A DNA stretch of 64,000 bases from Luteibacter aegosomaticola (lineage in GTDB: Bacteria; Pseudomonadota; Gammaproteobacteria; Xanthomonadales; Rhodanobacteraceae), in NCBI RefSeq assembly GCF_023078475.1, contig NZ_CP095741.1, positions 4,092,001 through 4,156,000 on the forward strand. The letters are read 5' to 3'. The notes under the pieces are model-generated. The model worked only from the letters and a program-made list of their open reading frames with translations, searched no databases and had not been told where the DNA came from. This document shows positions 1 to 9,245 of this stretch, in pieces; within the stretch, counting starts at the first letter, position 1; every line of letters begins with the position of its first letter. Made by a program: the position numbers and the translations under genes.

Positions 1-82
1 CCTGCTGGGCGTGGAACGTACCCTGCTGGCCGGTGAAGCCCTGGACGAGGACCTTGGTGTTCTTATTGATCAGGACGCTCAT
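1..82 (-). CDS. sucD: Succinyl-CoA ligase alpha subunit, N-terminal fragment (cut by window edge)
   Basis: Reading leftwards from an ATG at 82-80, the translation begins [20 protein letters not shown], which is the conserved CoA-binding N-terminus of the succinyl-CoA synthetase alpha subunit (the GFTGxQG loop starts the Rossmann-like CoA domain). Only 27 codons lie in the window; the catalytic histidine and the rest are beyond the left edge. It starts 13 bases after the sucC stop, so sucC and sucD are cotranscribed, as usual. The alpha subunit pairs with SucC to make succinate, CoA and ATP/GTP from succinyl-CoA in the TCA cycle. Confidence 0.93.
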   Translation of the reverse strand, partial: MSVLINKNTKVLVQGFTGQQGTFHAQQ

Positions 83-95
83 GTTACTTCGCTCC

Positions 96-1256
96 TCAGG
101 CCGCTGCGGCCACGGCCTTCTGGGCCGCATCGTTGAGATCGTCGGCCGGCGTGATCGCCAGGCCCGAGTTAGCCAGCAGCTCGCGGCCCTGGTCGACGTT
201 GGTGCCCTGCAGGCGGACGATCACGGGGATCTTCAGGCCCACTTCCTTCACCGCGGCGATGATGCCTTCGGCGATCAGGTCGCAACGCACGATACCGCCG
301 AAGATGTTGACCAGGATGGCCTTGACCTTGTCGGACGAGAGGATGAGCTTGAACGCCTCGGTGACGCGCTCCTTGGTCGCACCGCCGCCCACGTCGAGGA
401 AGTTGGCCGGCTCGCCGCCTGCCAGCTTGATCACGTCCATGGTCGCCATGGCGAGACCCGCACCGTTGACCATGCAGCCAATCGTGCCGTCCATCGTGAC
501 GTAATTGAGGTTGTGCTGCACGGCAGCCGCTTCAGCCGCGTCTTCCTGGGTCAGGTCGCGCATGGCGGCCAGGTCCGGGTGACGGAATTCAGCGTTGTCG
601 TCCGAGTTCACCTTGCCATCGAGCGCAGCGAGGTTGCCGTCGGCCAGGATGGCGAGCGGGTTCAGCTCGACCAGCGCCAGGTCCTTCTCGTTGAACAGCT
701 TGTACAGGCCAAGCATGATCTTGACGAGCTGGCCGACCTGCTTGCCTTCCAGGTCCATCTTGAACGCGAGTTCGCGTGCCTGGTACGGCTGCAGGCCTTC
801 GACGTAATCCACCACGAGCGTGTGGATGTCTTCCGGCGTGTCGTGGGCGACCTGCTCGATATCGACGCCGCCGTGCTTCGAGGCGATGAACGAGATCGAC
901 TTGGTGTCACGATCGGTGAGGATCGAGAGGTAGAGTTCCTTCGCGATGTCGGTCGCGTCGGTCACCAGCACCAGGTTCACCGGCAGCGCGCGGCCGGCCG
1001 ACTGGTAGGTTTCCATGTTGGTGCCGAGCATGCCCTTGGCGGCATCGCGGACAGCGTCGAGGCTGCGGCAGAACTTAACGCCACCGGCCTTGCCGCGACC
1101 ACCGGCATGGATCTGGGCCTTAACCATCCACTGCGTGCCGCCAAGGTGCTTGGCGGCGTCGACAGCGGCGTCGGGAGAGTTGGCAACCTTGCCCGGGGGC
1201 ACGGCGATGCCGTACTTCGCGAACAGTTCTTTGGCCTGGTACTCGTGGAAATTCAT
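96..1256 (-). CDS. sucC: Succinyl-CoA ligase [ADP-forming] beta subunit
   Basis: Cytoplasmic TCA-cycle enzyme subunit that binds nucleotide and forms the alpha-beta synthetase with SucD. The 386-residue product has the family's usual length. It begins [16 protein letters not shown], carries the ATP-grasp glycine-rich loop [10 protein letters not shown] near residue 50, NPL in the grasp domain, and the C-terminal ligase-CoA signature GGGATKERV. The ATG at 1256 was chosen because it gives the canonical N-terminus; the open frame continues upstream to 1361 but that extension has no family resemblance. sucD follows 13 bases downstream. pilS diverges on the other side, so the 221 bases at 1257-1477 must hold both promoters; no clear consensus boxes were identified there. 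Confidence 0.97.
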   Translation of the reverse strand: MNFHEYQAKELFAKYGIAVPPGKVANSPDAAVDAAKHLGGTQWMVKAQIHAGGRGKAGGVKFCRSLDAVRDAAKGMLGTNMETYQSAGRALPVNLVLVTDATDIAKELYLSILTDRDTKSISFIASKHGGVDIEQVAHDTPEDIHTLVVDYVEGLQPYQARELAFKMDLEGKQVGQLVKIMLGLYKLFNEKDLALVELNPLAILADGNLAALDGKVNSDDNAEFRHPDLAAMRDLTQEDAAEAAAVQHNLNYVTMDGTIGCMVNGAGLAMATMDVIKLAGGEPANFLDVGGGATKERVTEAFKLILSSDKVKAILVNIFGGIVRCDLIAEGIIAAVKEVGLKIPVIVRLQGTNVDQGRELLANSGLAITPADDLNDAAQKAVAAAA

Positions 1257-1477
1257 TCGATACCTCGAGCGAACGGAAAAAAGCGAGGATGGGGGGATAA
1301 CACGCGAACTACGCAAAACCGGCGCAATACGGCCAAGTATTTTCGCGGATGGGGCGCCCAAAGGAAAGGGGCGGCCCTGGCCACCCCTGCCGCCCGAGCG
1401 TGTTGCCGTGTATCAGCCGCGCCCTATACTGGCCGTCATACCCGGCCCCCACGGCCGTCCGGCGGAGATCCCAGAAC

Positions 1478-3121
1478 GTGTCCACGCCCGTGCCGACGAT
1501 GACCGCGACAGCCCGGGCGAACCAGGCCACGGCACGCCACGAACTCTTCTTTTTCAATTACTTCCGGCTGGGCCAGGCCGCGGTCTACACCGCGCTGGCG
1601 TTCCGCCCGGAGCACATGGCGTGGCCCGCCTTGCCCGACCCCGTACTGGCCCGGGTCATGGCCCTGGCCTACCTGTTCGCGGCCCTGGTCATGGTGGCCC
1701 GCACCCGCTCCCTGCTGCACCGGCCCGTCCTGGTGGTCTCCATTGGATTGACCCTGGATATTGCCGCGGCGGTGCTGGCCCTGGTCCTGATGCACGACGT
1801 GCGGATGGGCGTGGCCATGATGCTGGCGGTGAATATCGCCACTGGCGCGCTCCTCCTGCCCTTACGGCTATCCATGTTCTTCGCGGCGCTGGCGACCCTT
1901 TGCATGTTGGGCCACTCCCTGTTCGACGTGGACCAGCCGGGAGCGTCCGATCGCGAGGTGGTGGAATACGGCCTGTTCGGCGCGGCCTACTTCGCCTGCG
2001 CCTCGCTTTGCTATGTGCTGGGCCGGAACATCCGGGCCTCGGAGGCCCTGGCCGAGCAACGCGGCATCGATCTGGCCAACCTGTCCCAGGTGAACGAGCT
2101 GATCATCCGGCGCATGAAGACCGGCGTGCTGCTCGTCGACGAGGGCAACCGGATCCACCAGCTCAACGAATCGGCCTGGATGCTCATGGGCAACCCCTCG
2201 GCCGACCAGCGCGATCTGGGCTCACTGGCCCCGGAGCTCTCCCGTCGGCTCTACCACTGGCGTGCCTCGGGCAAGCTGGACGAGAGCGCCACCATGCTGG
2301 CCGATGGCACCCCCGAAGTGGTGCCGCGCTTCTCACGCCTGGCCCCGAACGACGATTCCCATGTCCTGATCTTCCTGGACGACACCTCGCTGGTCTCACG
2401 CCGCGCCGAGGAACTCACGCTGAGTTCGCTGGGCCGCCTGTCCGCCTCGATCGCCCATGAGATTCGCAACCCGCTGGCCGCGATCCACTATTCCGCCCAG
2501 CTCCTGGCCGAATCCACGGACCTGGCCGATACCGACCTGCGCATGGTCGAGATCATCAACAACCACTGCTCACGCCTCAACGAGATCATTGAGAACATCC
2601 TCCAGCTCTCCCGCCGCGAGCGTTCCCGCCCGGAAACGCTGGACCTGAGCCGCTGGGTGCATGATTTCGTGGGCGAATACCGCCAGGGCAACGATCTGGG
2701 CGCCGATGTACTGCGCGCCGTGTCGGGCTCGGAGCCGGTGGCCGCCGTGGCCGACCCCCAGCACCTCCAGCAGGTGGTGTGGAACCTGGTCCAGAACGCC
2801 CTGCGCTACGGCCGCATGCCCGCCGAACCCGCCCGCGTCATGGTCGTGGCCCGTCATTCCGAGGCCGGCATCCCGATCCTTGAGGTCATCGACCGCGGCC
2901 CGGGCATCCCGCCGAAGGTCGCGGCGCAGATCTTCGAACCCTTCTTCACCACCCACGAATACGGCACCGGGCTAGGCCTTTACCTGGCGCGGCAGATGAC
3001 CGAAGCCAACCAGGCCGCGCTCGAATACGTCCGCGTCGCCGGCGGCGGCAGCTGTTTCCGGATCAGCCTGACACCGCCCGCCAGGACGCCCGCCGTCGCA
3101 CCCATAGCGGCTCGCGCGTGA
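1478..3121 (+). CDS. pilS: Type IV pilus sensor histidine kinase PilS
   Basis: Inner-membrane sensor kinase that, in pseudomonads and xanthomonads, phosphorylates PilR to control pilin (pilA) transcription. The product (547 residues from the GTG start) has an N-terminal block of about six hydrophobic helices (roughly residues 25-195), a PAS-like region (220-310), and a HisKA domain with the phosphoacceptor in IAHEIRNPLAAIHYSAQ (His327). A HATPase_c domain follows, with N-box VWNLVQNALRYG and G-boxes DRGPGIPP and GTGLGLYLARQM. GTG at 1478 is preceded by GGAG at 1464-1467; an ATG at 1499 in the same frame is the alternative. The much longer upstream frame from 1349 is rejected because it translates low-complexity sequence. 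pilR starts 67 bases downstream, so the pair is probably one operon. Confidence 0.93.
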   Translation: MSTPVPTMTATARANQATARHELFFFNYFRLGQAAVYTALAFRPEHMAWPALPDPVLARVMALAYLFAALVMVARTRSLLHRPVLVVSIGLTLDIAAAVLALVLMHDVRMGVAMMLAVNIATGALLLPLRLSMFFAALATLCMLGHSLFDVDQPGASDREVVEYGLFGAAYFACASLCYVLGRNIRASEALAEQRGIDLANLSQVNELIIRRMKTGVLLVDEGNRIHQLNESAWMLMGNPSADQRDLGSLAPELSRRLYHWRASGKLDESATMLADGTPEVVPRFSRLAPNDDSHVLIFLDDTSLVSRRAEELTLSSLGRLSASIAHEIRNPLAAIHYSAQLLAESTDLADTDLRMVEIINNHCSRLNEIIENILQLSRRERSRPETLDLSRWVHDFVGEYRQGNDLGADVLRAVSGSEPVAAVADPQHLQQVVWNLVQNALRYGRMPAEPARVMVVARHSEAGIPILEVIDRGPGIPPKVAAQIFEPFFTTHEYGTGLGLYLARQMTEANQAALEYVRVAGGGSCFRISLTPPARTPAVAPIAARA

Positions 3122-3188
3122 AGATCGCGCTTTGCGTGGCGGCCCCGGCCGGTTACATTTGGAACATTCACCGAAAATTTCGGACCCG

Positions 3189-4607
3189 ATGAGCAAGCAG
3201 ACTGTCCTGGTCATCGACGACGAACGGGACATCCGTGAGTTGTTGACCATCACGCTGGGTCGAATGGAGCTCGACGTTGACGCCGTGGGGAGCGTCAGCG
3301 AGGCGCGGAACGCCCTGGCATCCCGTCGATACGACCTGTGTTTCACCGACATGCGGCTGCCGGATGGCAGTGGCCAGGAGATCATTGAGCTGATCTCGGC
3401 CACCTACCCCGACATGCCCGTGGCCATGATCACCGCCTACGGCAACGTGGACGCGGCCGTGAACGCCCTTAAAGCGGGCGCGTTCGATTTCGTCTCAAAG
3501 CCGGTGGATATCCACCTGCTGCGCCGCCTGGTGAAAACGGCCCTGCGCCTTTCCGAAGAGCGCAAGGGCGAAGCCGCTGGCAAGTCCGCGCCGGGCGCGG
3601 ATCGCCTGATCGGCGAATCCCCGGTCATGACCGAAGTGCGCGGCAAGATCGCCAAGCTCGCCCGCAACCAGGCGCCGGTGTACATCGGCGGCGAATCGGG
3701 CGTGGGCAAAGAGCTGGTCGCCCGGCTTATCCACGAACTGGGCCCGCGCGCCACCGGCACCTTTGTGCCGGTGAACTGCGGCGCCATTCCGTCCGAGCTG
3801 ATGGAAAGCGAGTTCTTCGGCCACCGCAAGGGTAGCTTCACCGGCGCCCACGCGGATAAGGAAGGCCTGTTCCAGGCGGCCCACGGCGGCACCCTGTTCC
3901 TCGATGAAGTGGCCGAGCTGCCCCTGCACATGCAGGTGAAGCTGCTGCGCGCCATCCAGGAAAAGGCCGTGCGCCCGATCGGCGGCCGCGATGAAGTGCC
4001 CGTGGACGTGCGCATCCTCTCAGCCACGCACAAGAACCTCGCCGCGCTCGTCGAGCAGGGCCAGTTCCGCCAGGATCTGTTCTATCGCATCAACGTGATC
4101 GAGCTGCGCGTGCCGCCGCTGCGCGAGCGCCGTGGCGACGTACCCCGCCTGGCCGATTTCATCCTGCGCCAGCTCGCCACCGAATCCGGCGGCCCGCCCG
4201 GCAAGCTGCAGCCCGAAGCGCTCGCCGCCCTCGAGGCATACCAGTTCCCCGGCAACGTGCGCGAACTCGAAAACATCCTCGAACGCGCCATGGCCATGTG
4301 CGAAGGCGACACCATCGAGGCCGATGACCTTATGTTGCCGCAGCGCGTAGCGATGCCCGGCGAGGCAGCCAATGCTGCCGCTGGCGTACCGCTGCCGCCT
4401 TCGGCCACCGGTACGGTCGCCGGCACGCCGGCGCCGCTGAACCCGGCCGCCGATGGCTCGCTCGAGGATTACATCACCAACATCGAGCGCGACACGATCA
4501 TCAAAGCCCTGGAAGAGTCACGCTACAACAAGACCGCCACGGCCAAGAAGCTTGGCATCACGTTCCGCGCGCTGCGCTACAAACTGAAAAAGCTCGGAAT
4601 CGACTGA
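3189..4607 (+). CDS. pilR: Type IV pilus sigma-54-dependent response regulator PilR
   Basis: NtrC-family activator and cognate partner of PilS; it activates RpoN-dependent pilA transcription in relatives. The 472-residue protein has a receiver domain (residues 1-120, phosphoacceptor Asp in CFTDMRLPDGSG), then a sigma-54-interacting AAA+ domain (about 140-375). The AAA+ domain shows Walker A GESGVGKE, the sigma-54 contact loop as GSFTGA (an accepted variant of GAFTGA), Walker B GGTLFLDEVAELP and an arginine-rich sensor region. A Pro/Ala-rich linker leads to a Fis-type helix-turn-helix at the C-terminus (NKTATAKKLGITFRALRYKL). The ATG at 3189 gives the standard MSKQTVLVIDDERDIRE start; the upstream frame from 3132 is not conserved-looking. 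Confidence 0.95.
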   Translation: MSKQTVLVIDDERDIRELLTITLGRMELDVDAVGSVSEARNALASRRYDLCFTDMRLPDGSGQEIIELISATYPDMPVAMITAYGNVDAAVNALKAGAFDFVSKPVDIHLLRRLVKTALRLSEERKGEAAGKSAPGADRLIGESPVMTEVRGKIAKLARNQAPVYIGGESGVGKELVARLIHELGPRATGTFVPVNCGAIPSELMESEFFGHRKGSFTGAHADKEGLFQAAHGGTLFLDEVAELPLHMQVKLLRAIQEKAVRPIGGRDEVPVDVRILSATHKNLAALVEQGQFRQDLFYRINVIELRVPPLRERRGDVPRLADFILRQLATESGGPPGKLQPEALAALEAYQFPGNVRELENILERAMAMCEGDTIEADDLMLPQRVAMPGEAANAAAGVPLPPSATGTVAGTPAPLNPAADGSLEDYITNIERDTIIKALEESRYNKTATAKKLGITFRALRYKLKKLGID

Positions 4608-4631
4608 CCCCACGCAGGGTGCCGCTCCCCC

Positions 4632-4664
4632 GTAGGAGCGCACCCTGTGCGCGACGCCCTTCGC
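4632..4664 (+). repeat. Solitary REP half-element (GTAG type)
   Basis: GTAGGAGCGCACCCTGTGCG and the following GCGACGCCCTTCGCGAC match the left arm of the paired REP elements elsewhere in this window (16473, 17600, 32038, 48205). The inner GCGCACCCTGTGCGC forms a short hairpin. No right arm follows. It lies 24 bases after the pilR stop, as expected for REPs, which collect at gene ends. Confidence 0.7.
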
Positions 4665-4670
4665 GACACC

Positions 4671-5012
4671 CTACCCCATCCGCTTCAGCGCCCTCCGCGC
4701 CACCCACCACGCCCTCACCAGCCTCCCGGCAAACCAGGCCACGGCGCAGCACGCGCACGCCGCTACGGCGTTAAGCAGAAACCACCCGACAAACCGCACA
4801 TCGCGCACGTACGCGACATCCTGCGGCGGAAAATCAAACCACGGCGTGTAGAACAGCGGAAACATCCAAACCGCCCGCAACGCGTCGAACGGCATCGCAT
4901 CGAAACACGGCAGCTCAGTGCACGATGTCTGTGCGGCCAGGATCAACGCCGCCCCCATCAGATGCGCGATGCAAGCCCCCACGAAGACCGCCCCGCGAGT
5001 CTTCCATACCAT
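4671..5012 (-). CDS. Hypothetical membrane protein
   Basis: I do not recognise this family. From ATG 5012 the 113-residue product starts MVWKTRGAVFVGACIAHLMG and has one hydrophobic stretch at about residues 7-27 and another near 76-95 (FVGWFLLNAVAACACCAVAWF). A basic C-terminus (RLVRAWWVARRALKRMG) follows. This predicts two membrane helices with a 50-residue loop rich in Pro, Phe and Trp. The longer frame from 5045 adds 11 residues. It points towards pilR and sits downstream of the signalling operon at 5195-9018, but nothing shows a shared function. The regular hydrophobicity supports a real gene; the assignment remains tentative. Confidence 0.5.
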   Translation of the reverse strand: MVWKTRGAVFVGACIAHLMGAALILAAQTSCTELPCFDAMPFDALRAVWMFPLFYTPWFDFPPQDVAYVRDVRFVGWFLLNAVAACACCAVAWFAGRLVRAWWVARRALKRMG

Positions 5013-5129
5013 CGCGCGGTGTATCGATTCCGGACATCTCCCCATTCCGCTCCCACCCTCTCGTTGAACCTGCGCATGCAGGGAACGAAAGCGTAGTCAG
5101 CAGGCAAAGCGGAAAGATATGGAAGGATT

Positions 5130-5153
5130 CTGAAAAATCGCGCTGATTTTCAG
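5130..5153 (-). terminator. Candidate hairpin terminator after the 5195-9018 signalling operon
   Basis: CTGAAAA (5130-5136) and TTTTCAG (5147-5153) form perfect 7-base arms around a GC-containing loop, 42 bases after the stop of the hybrid kinase gene. Read leftwards the second arm ends in a T-rich run. The stem is AU-rich and therefore weak, so this is a low-confidence call. Confidence 0.3.
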
Positions 5154-5162
5154 CCGTGTGAC

Positions 5163-5198
5163 GTAGAGCATCGCGCTTGCGAGCGATCTCGGGACTAC
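5163..5198. repeat. Degenerate GTAG/CTAC REP element
   Basis: The segment starts GTAG and ends CTAC, with ATCGC/GCGAT and flanking bases pairing around the centre. This resembles a decayed version of the GTAGGAGCGCGCTTGCGCGC-type REP at 32981. It touches the stop codon (5195-5197) of the hybrid kinase gene. The match is imperfect. Confidence 0.4.
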
Positions 5199-6757
5199 GA
5201 AGCGCTGACGCCCGTCTGACTCGCCTCAAGCGCTTCACGCACCTTCTTCAACAACGCCCTCGACTGAATCGGCTTGTCGATGAGGTAGAGGTGCTTGATG
5301 TCAGGCAGCTCATCGAGGTTCGGCGGCGAGTTGGGACGAGCAAGGAGCAGCACCGCTCCGGTGTAGCCGTGCTCAAGCAGCGCAGCTAGCGTGCGCACGC
5401 CGGTGAACAGGTTCATGTCGGCGTCCATCACCACCAGGTCGGGCACGCCATGCGCTTCGATCCACTGCAGCGCGGCGGTGCCGCTCTGGCTCGCGCCGGC
5501 CTGGTAGCCGTACGTATCGAGCGTATCGGAGAGCAGCGAGAGCTGCATGGCCTCTTCCACTACGACGAGCACGCGTTCGGCTTCGCCCTGCAGGTAGGGC
5601 TCAATAACGGGCAGCTCGCCGAGATCGCTCTCTTCCACACCCAGCGGCAGGTAGAGGTGGAACTGCGTGCCCTCGCCCAGCTTGCTGCGTACGCGCATGA
5701 GGCCGCCGTGGCTGGCGACGATACGCTTGCAAGAAAGCAGGCCGAGGCCCGTGCCGGTTTCCTTGGTCGTGAAGAACGGCTCGAACAGGCGCTCCAACAC
5801 CTCGGGCGGCATGCCCGCGCCGCTGTCGATCACCGAGATGCGCAGGTAACGCCCTGCCACGGTGTTTTCATCGTCGCTGAAGAAGTCGTCCGCCAACGTG
5901 ACCTGTGCGGTTTCAACGCGCAGGCTGCCGCCTTCGGGCATGGCCTGGATGGCGTTGAGGCAGAGGTTCAACAGGCACTGCTGCAACTCGGTGTGGTTAC
6001 CCTCGAACGCCACGTCCGGATCGTACACATCGACCTGCATCTGGATCACGCGCGGCACGCTGCCCTGCATCAGCAGTTTCAACGCATCCGTGAGCGCGCC
6101 CAGCTTCACCTGCTCGGCGCGGCGCGCACCGCGGGCAAACGAGAGCATCGACGAGACCATCTCGAGGCCGCGGCGGCCGCAGTCGCGCACCAGCGCGCCG
6201 AGACGGGCCAGGCGCGGATCGTCTGCGTAGTCTTCGAGCGTATCGCCCGCCAGGAGCAACGGCTGGAGCAAGTTGCGCAAGTCGTGCGAGAGACCGCCGG
6301 CGAGCAACGCCAGGCTTTCAAAACGCTGGGCGCGAATCAGTTCCTGCTCCGCACGCACACGCGCCTTCAGTTCATCGGCCTCGCGCAACGCGCGGCGCAC
6401 GGCAGAGGCCAGGCGCGCGGTGTTCTGCTTGAGGATGTAATCGGTGGCACCGCTGCGCAGCGCTTCGATCGCCGCCTCTTCACCCAGGGTGGCCGAAATA
6501 AAAATAAACGGGAGATCGGAAGTACGCGCGCGCAGAATCTGCAGCGCACGCTCGCCGCTGAAATGCGGCATGCTGAGGTCGGAAAGCACGATGTCCGGGC
6601 GGAACTCGTCGAGGGCCGCCACGTACGCCTTCTCGTCATCGACCAGACGCACCTCGTAATCGAGGCCGTCGTCATCGAGTTCGGACAACACGAGCTCGGC
6701 GTCGAGTTCGTTATCCTCGACCTGCAGGATCCTGACTTTTTCGGTCTGCCCGTTCAT
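5195..6757 (-). CDS. Hybrid response regulator / histidine kinase (REC-HisKA-HATPase-REC)
   Basis: Soluble two-component hybrid of 520 residues with no membrane segment. Domain order: receiver 1 (residues 8-120, phosphoacceptor Asp60 in IVLSDLSMP); a coiled HisKA region with His158 in GGLSHDLRNLLQPL; HATPase_c (about 255-375, with NLCLNAIQAMPEGG, DSGAGMPP and GTGLGLLSCKRIV). A C-terminal receiver (about 395-510, Asp445 in VVMDADMN) completes it. The kinase core resembles NtrB-like output modules that follow a receiver. It lies 18 bases downstream of the single-domain regulator and is the last gene of a three-gene operon. The likely role is a phosphorelay integrator that receives phosphate from the CHASE3 kinase; the final output is unknown because no DNA-binding or enzymatic effector is present. 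Confidence 0.88.
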   Translation of the reverse strand: MNGQTEKVRILQVEDNELDAELVLSELDDDGLDYEVRLVDDEKAYVAALDEFRPDIVLSDLSMPHFSGERALQILRARTSDLPFIFISATLGEEAAIEALRSGATDYILKQNTARLASAVRRALREADELKARVRAEQELIRAQRFESLALLAGGLSHDLRNLLQPLLLAGDTLEDYADDPRLARLGALVRDCGRRGLEMVSSMLSFARGARRAEQVKLGALTDALKLLMQGSVPRVIQMQVDVYDPDVAFEGNHTELQQCLLNLCLNAIQAMPEGGSLRVETAQVTLADDFFSDDENTVAGRYLRISVIDSGAGMPPEVLERLFEPFFTTKETGTGLGLLSCKRIVASHGGLMRVRSKLGEGTQFHLYLPLGVEESDLGELPVIEPYLQGEAERVLVVVEEAMQLSLLSDTLDTYGYQAGASQSGTAALQWIEAHGVPDLVVMDADMNLFTGVRTLAALLEHGYTGAVLLLARPNSPPNLDELPDIKHLYLIDKPIQSRALLKKVREALEASQTGVSAS

Positions 6758-6775
6758 GCCTGCCTCACCGGTACC

Positions 6776-7222
6776 TTATTCGCTCTCCGGGCGCTGGTTG
6801 AGCACCGCCCAGAAATGGCCGAGCGTCTGCACGGCCGTGAAGAACTGTTGTACGTCCACGGGCTTCAGCACATAGGCGTTCACACCGAGGTCCCAGCTAC
6901 GCGCCAGATCGCTCTCTTCGCGCGACGACGAAAGGATAACCACCGGAAGGCGCTTCCAGCGCTCGTCGCTGCGCAATTCCTTCAGCACTTCCAGGCCGTC
7001 CTTCCTGGGCATTTTGATGTCGAGCAAGATAACCGCCGGATCCGGCTCCTTGCGGTTCGCAAAGCGGCCCCTGCGGTTCAGCCAATCCATGCAATCCACG
7101 CCGTCTTCGACATGGATCACAGCGTTGGCCAGGTTGGCCTCGCTCAGGGCGTCGATCGCCATCTCGGCATCGGCCGGCGAATCCTCGACGAGGAGAATGG
7201 TACGGAGGTCGCTATCGTTCAT
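6776..7222 (-). CDS. Single-domain response regulator (Rcp1/CheY-like)
   Basis: A 148-residue stand-alone receiver. Key residues are visible: acidic pocket EDSPAD (residues 13-18), phosphoacceptor Asp68 in ILLDIKMPRKDG, Ser/Thr switch in VVILSSS, and Lys120 in AYVLKPVD. The WxxNRR insertion and the extended C-terminus resemble Rcp1, the receiver paired with bacteriophytochrome-type kinases. Its start codon overlaps the stop of the upstream CHASE3 kinase by four bases (ATGA, 7219-7222), so translation is coupled. It probably shuttles phosphate between that kinase and the hybrid protein encoded next. It has no output domain. Confidence 0.92.
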   Translation of the reverse strand: MNDSDLRTILLVEDSPADAEMAIDALSEANLANAVIHVEDGVDCMDWLNRRGRFANRKEPDPAVILLDIKMPRKDGLEVLKELRSDERWKRLPVVILSSSREESDLARSWDLGVNAYVLKPVDVQQFFTAVQTLGHFWAVLNQRPESE

Positions 7223-9018
7223 ACGTCACCCATGCGGGCACCCGGTAGATCGGATGCCGGCAGCGAAAAATTAAATACGGCGCCGCGGTCGGTTTCACCT
7301 TCGGCCCAGGTGCGGCCACCATGGCGCGCGATGATGCGGCGTACATTGGCAAGGCCTATGCCATTGCCGGGGAATTCGGAAGCGCGATGCAGGCGCTGGA
7401 ACACGCCAAACAGCTTGCTGGCGTACTGCATGTCGAAGCCGGCGCCGTTATCGCGCACGGTGAACTCGTAATCGCCCACGGGCGATCGCTCCATGCTCAC
7501 TTCGATATGGCCGATCTCGCGGTTGCCGGTGTATTTCACCGCATTGCCGAGAAGGTTCTGCCACACCGTGCGCAGCATGTTTTCATCGCCGATCACGATA
7601 GGCAGTGGGGCGATCTTCCATTCGATATGGCGGTCCCGAGCGTCGGTCTCAACCAGGGCACGCGCCTCTTCCACCAGCGACTGCATATCCACAGGCTGCA
7701 GGCGCAGCGCGCCACGACCGAGGCGAGAGAACACCAGCAGGTCGTCGATCAGCTGCGCCATGCGCCGCGACGAATTGCTGATGACGTCGATGTAATGGCG
7801 CACGCGCTCGTCGGCCTGGTCGCCGAGATGGCTTTCCAGCTTGCCGGCGAAGCCGGAGATATGCCGCAGCGGCGCACGCAGGTCGTGCGATACCGAATAG
7901 CTGAACGCTTCGAGCTCGCGATTCACATCGGAGACCTGCCCCACCTTGCCCTCGAGCTGGCGGTTGAGCTCGGTGACCTTCTGCTCGACCAGGGCACGTG
8001 CCGTGATGTCGCTCACGGTGACAAGCAGTGCCGGGCCTTCGGTATCCGGCTGCTCGATACGCCGCGCGTTGATCACCACAAAGCGATCGATGCCGTCGAC
8101 CGTGCGCTGGGTGAGCTCGTAATCCCACAGCTCACGATCGCGCGCAATGACATCGGCCAACCGCTGCAGCAGCGCCGGATCATCCCACGCGCCGTTGCCG
8201 ATGGACTTCAGCGGCATGTGCGCTTCTTCGTCCTCGGTGTCGTACCCATAAAGCTCGGCGAATGCCGCGTTCACCAACAGCGTGCGTAACTGCGTATCGA
8301 GCATCGCGATCGGCTCGCGTACCGCTTGCACGATGAGCTGCGAGCGTTTCACCGCATCGGCGATGCGCGATTCGGCGGCCAGGCGAATAGCGATCTGCCG
8401 TTCCGACACCACGACGACGATGACCAGCAGCGCGATCTGCGCCAGCGCGGCCACACCGAGCACCACGCGATTATCCGTAGCCGTACCGCGAGCATCGGCG
8501 CGACGGGCGTCCAGCAACCTGGTCTCCGCCCCCAGGATCTCCACGACGCGGTCCCGGAACGGGAACATGTGCCGGGCATCCTCCATGTCGGCAAACGCAC
8601 CCGAGCGGTCACCAGCCTTGATCTTCGCCAGGGCATCGTTGGTGAGCCGGATACGACCGTTGATCACCGTTTCCATGCCGCCGATACGGGCGATCTGCTC
8701 GGGGTTGTCGCGGACCATACCGCGCAGTTCATCGAGGACGCCTGGGAGCAGGGTCTCGGGCAGGTGGATCCGCCGGTCAAGGTCCGCATCGAGCGTGCCG
8801 CCCGAGATCAGCGTATAGGCGGCGGCCTCGCTGCTGCGCAGGATCGCATCCAGCCGGTAGATGGTGGCCTTGATATCGGCCGTATGGGCGACCCAGTCAC
8901 GCGAATTCAGCGCCTGGTCGGAGCTGGAACGCGTCACGAAGTACGGCAACGCGACGCTGACCACGACCGCGGCCAGCAAACCTACCAGGCGCCAGCGCCA
9001 TCCGATGCGAGCGATCAT
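7219..9018 (-). CDS. Membrane sensor histidine kinase with CHASE3 and PAS domains
   Basis: First gene of the signalling operon, 599 residues. A membrane helix at about residues 10-28 is followed by a helical periplasmic CHASE3-like sensor (35-180) and a second helix at about 187-203. Then come a PAS domain (about 225-345), a coiled linker (EQKVTELNRQLEGKVGQVSD), HisKA with His377 in SYSVSHDLRAPLRHISGF, and HATPase_c (NLLGNAVKYTG, DNGAGFDM, GNGIGLANVRRI). This is the architecture of phytochrome-like kinases that lack the chromophore region. ATG 9018 is preferred because it gives MIARIGWRWRLVGLLA and a proper first helix; the frame upstream to 9165 is not supported. The ligand cannot be inferred. 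Confidence 0.9.
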   Translation of the reverse strand: MIARIGWRWRLVGLLAAVVVSVALPYFVTRSSSDQALNSRDWVAHTADIKATIYRLDAILRSSEAAAYTLISGGTLDADLDRRIHLPETLLPGVLDELRGMVRDNPEQIARIGGMETVINGRIRLTNDALAKIKAGDRSGAFADMEDARHMFPFRDRVVEILGAETRLLDARRADARGTATDNRVVLGVAALAQIALLVIVVVVSERQIAIRLAAESRIADAVKRSQLIVQAVREPIAMLDTQLRTLLVNAAFAELYGYDTEDEEAHMPLKSIGNGAWDDPALLQRLADVIARDRELWDYELTQRTVDGIDRFVVINARRIEQPDTEGPALLVTVSDITARALVEQKVTELNRQLEGKVGQVSDVNRELEAFSYSVSHDLRAPLRHISGFAGKLESHLGDQADERVRHYIDVISNSSRRMAQLIDDLLVFSRLGRGALRLQPVDMQSLVEEARALVETDARDRHIEWKIAPLPIVIGDENMLRTVWQNLLGNAVKYTGNREIGHIEVSMERSPVGDYEFTVRDNGAGFDMQYASKLFGVFQRLHRASEFPGNGIGLANVRRIIARHGGRTWAEGETDRGAVFNFSLPASDLPGARMGDV

Positions 9019-9230
9019 GCCTTCGTCATCCCCACGACGACTCCTGCCCAAAGTGAACGGGCATTGTAAACGTTGTGGTTCACCCTTCGCTGAAAACGCA
9101 TGCCCCGCCCTGTCGATACGAACGACGGGCGCGTAGCCCCCTGTGCCGTAAGCCCCCGGAAACACCGGGAAAACCTACCACCATGGAGCCACGCGCCCGT
9201 CAGGTTTGGGCGGTATTGGACGCCGCGTGA

Positions 9231-9245
9231 ACGTGAAGTTCACGT
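9231..9245. promoter_or_regulatory. Perfect 15-bp palindrome ACGTGAA-G-TTCACGT
   Basis: Seven-base arms around one G lie 22 bases beyond the GH92 stop codon, in the 248-base gap between two minus-strand genes. It could be a protein-binding site or part of a weak 3' hairpin. A related sequence containing AAGTTCACG and a nearby TGTGACGG is found at 47705-47728. Function unknown. Confidence 0.3.
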
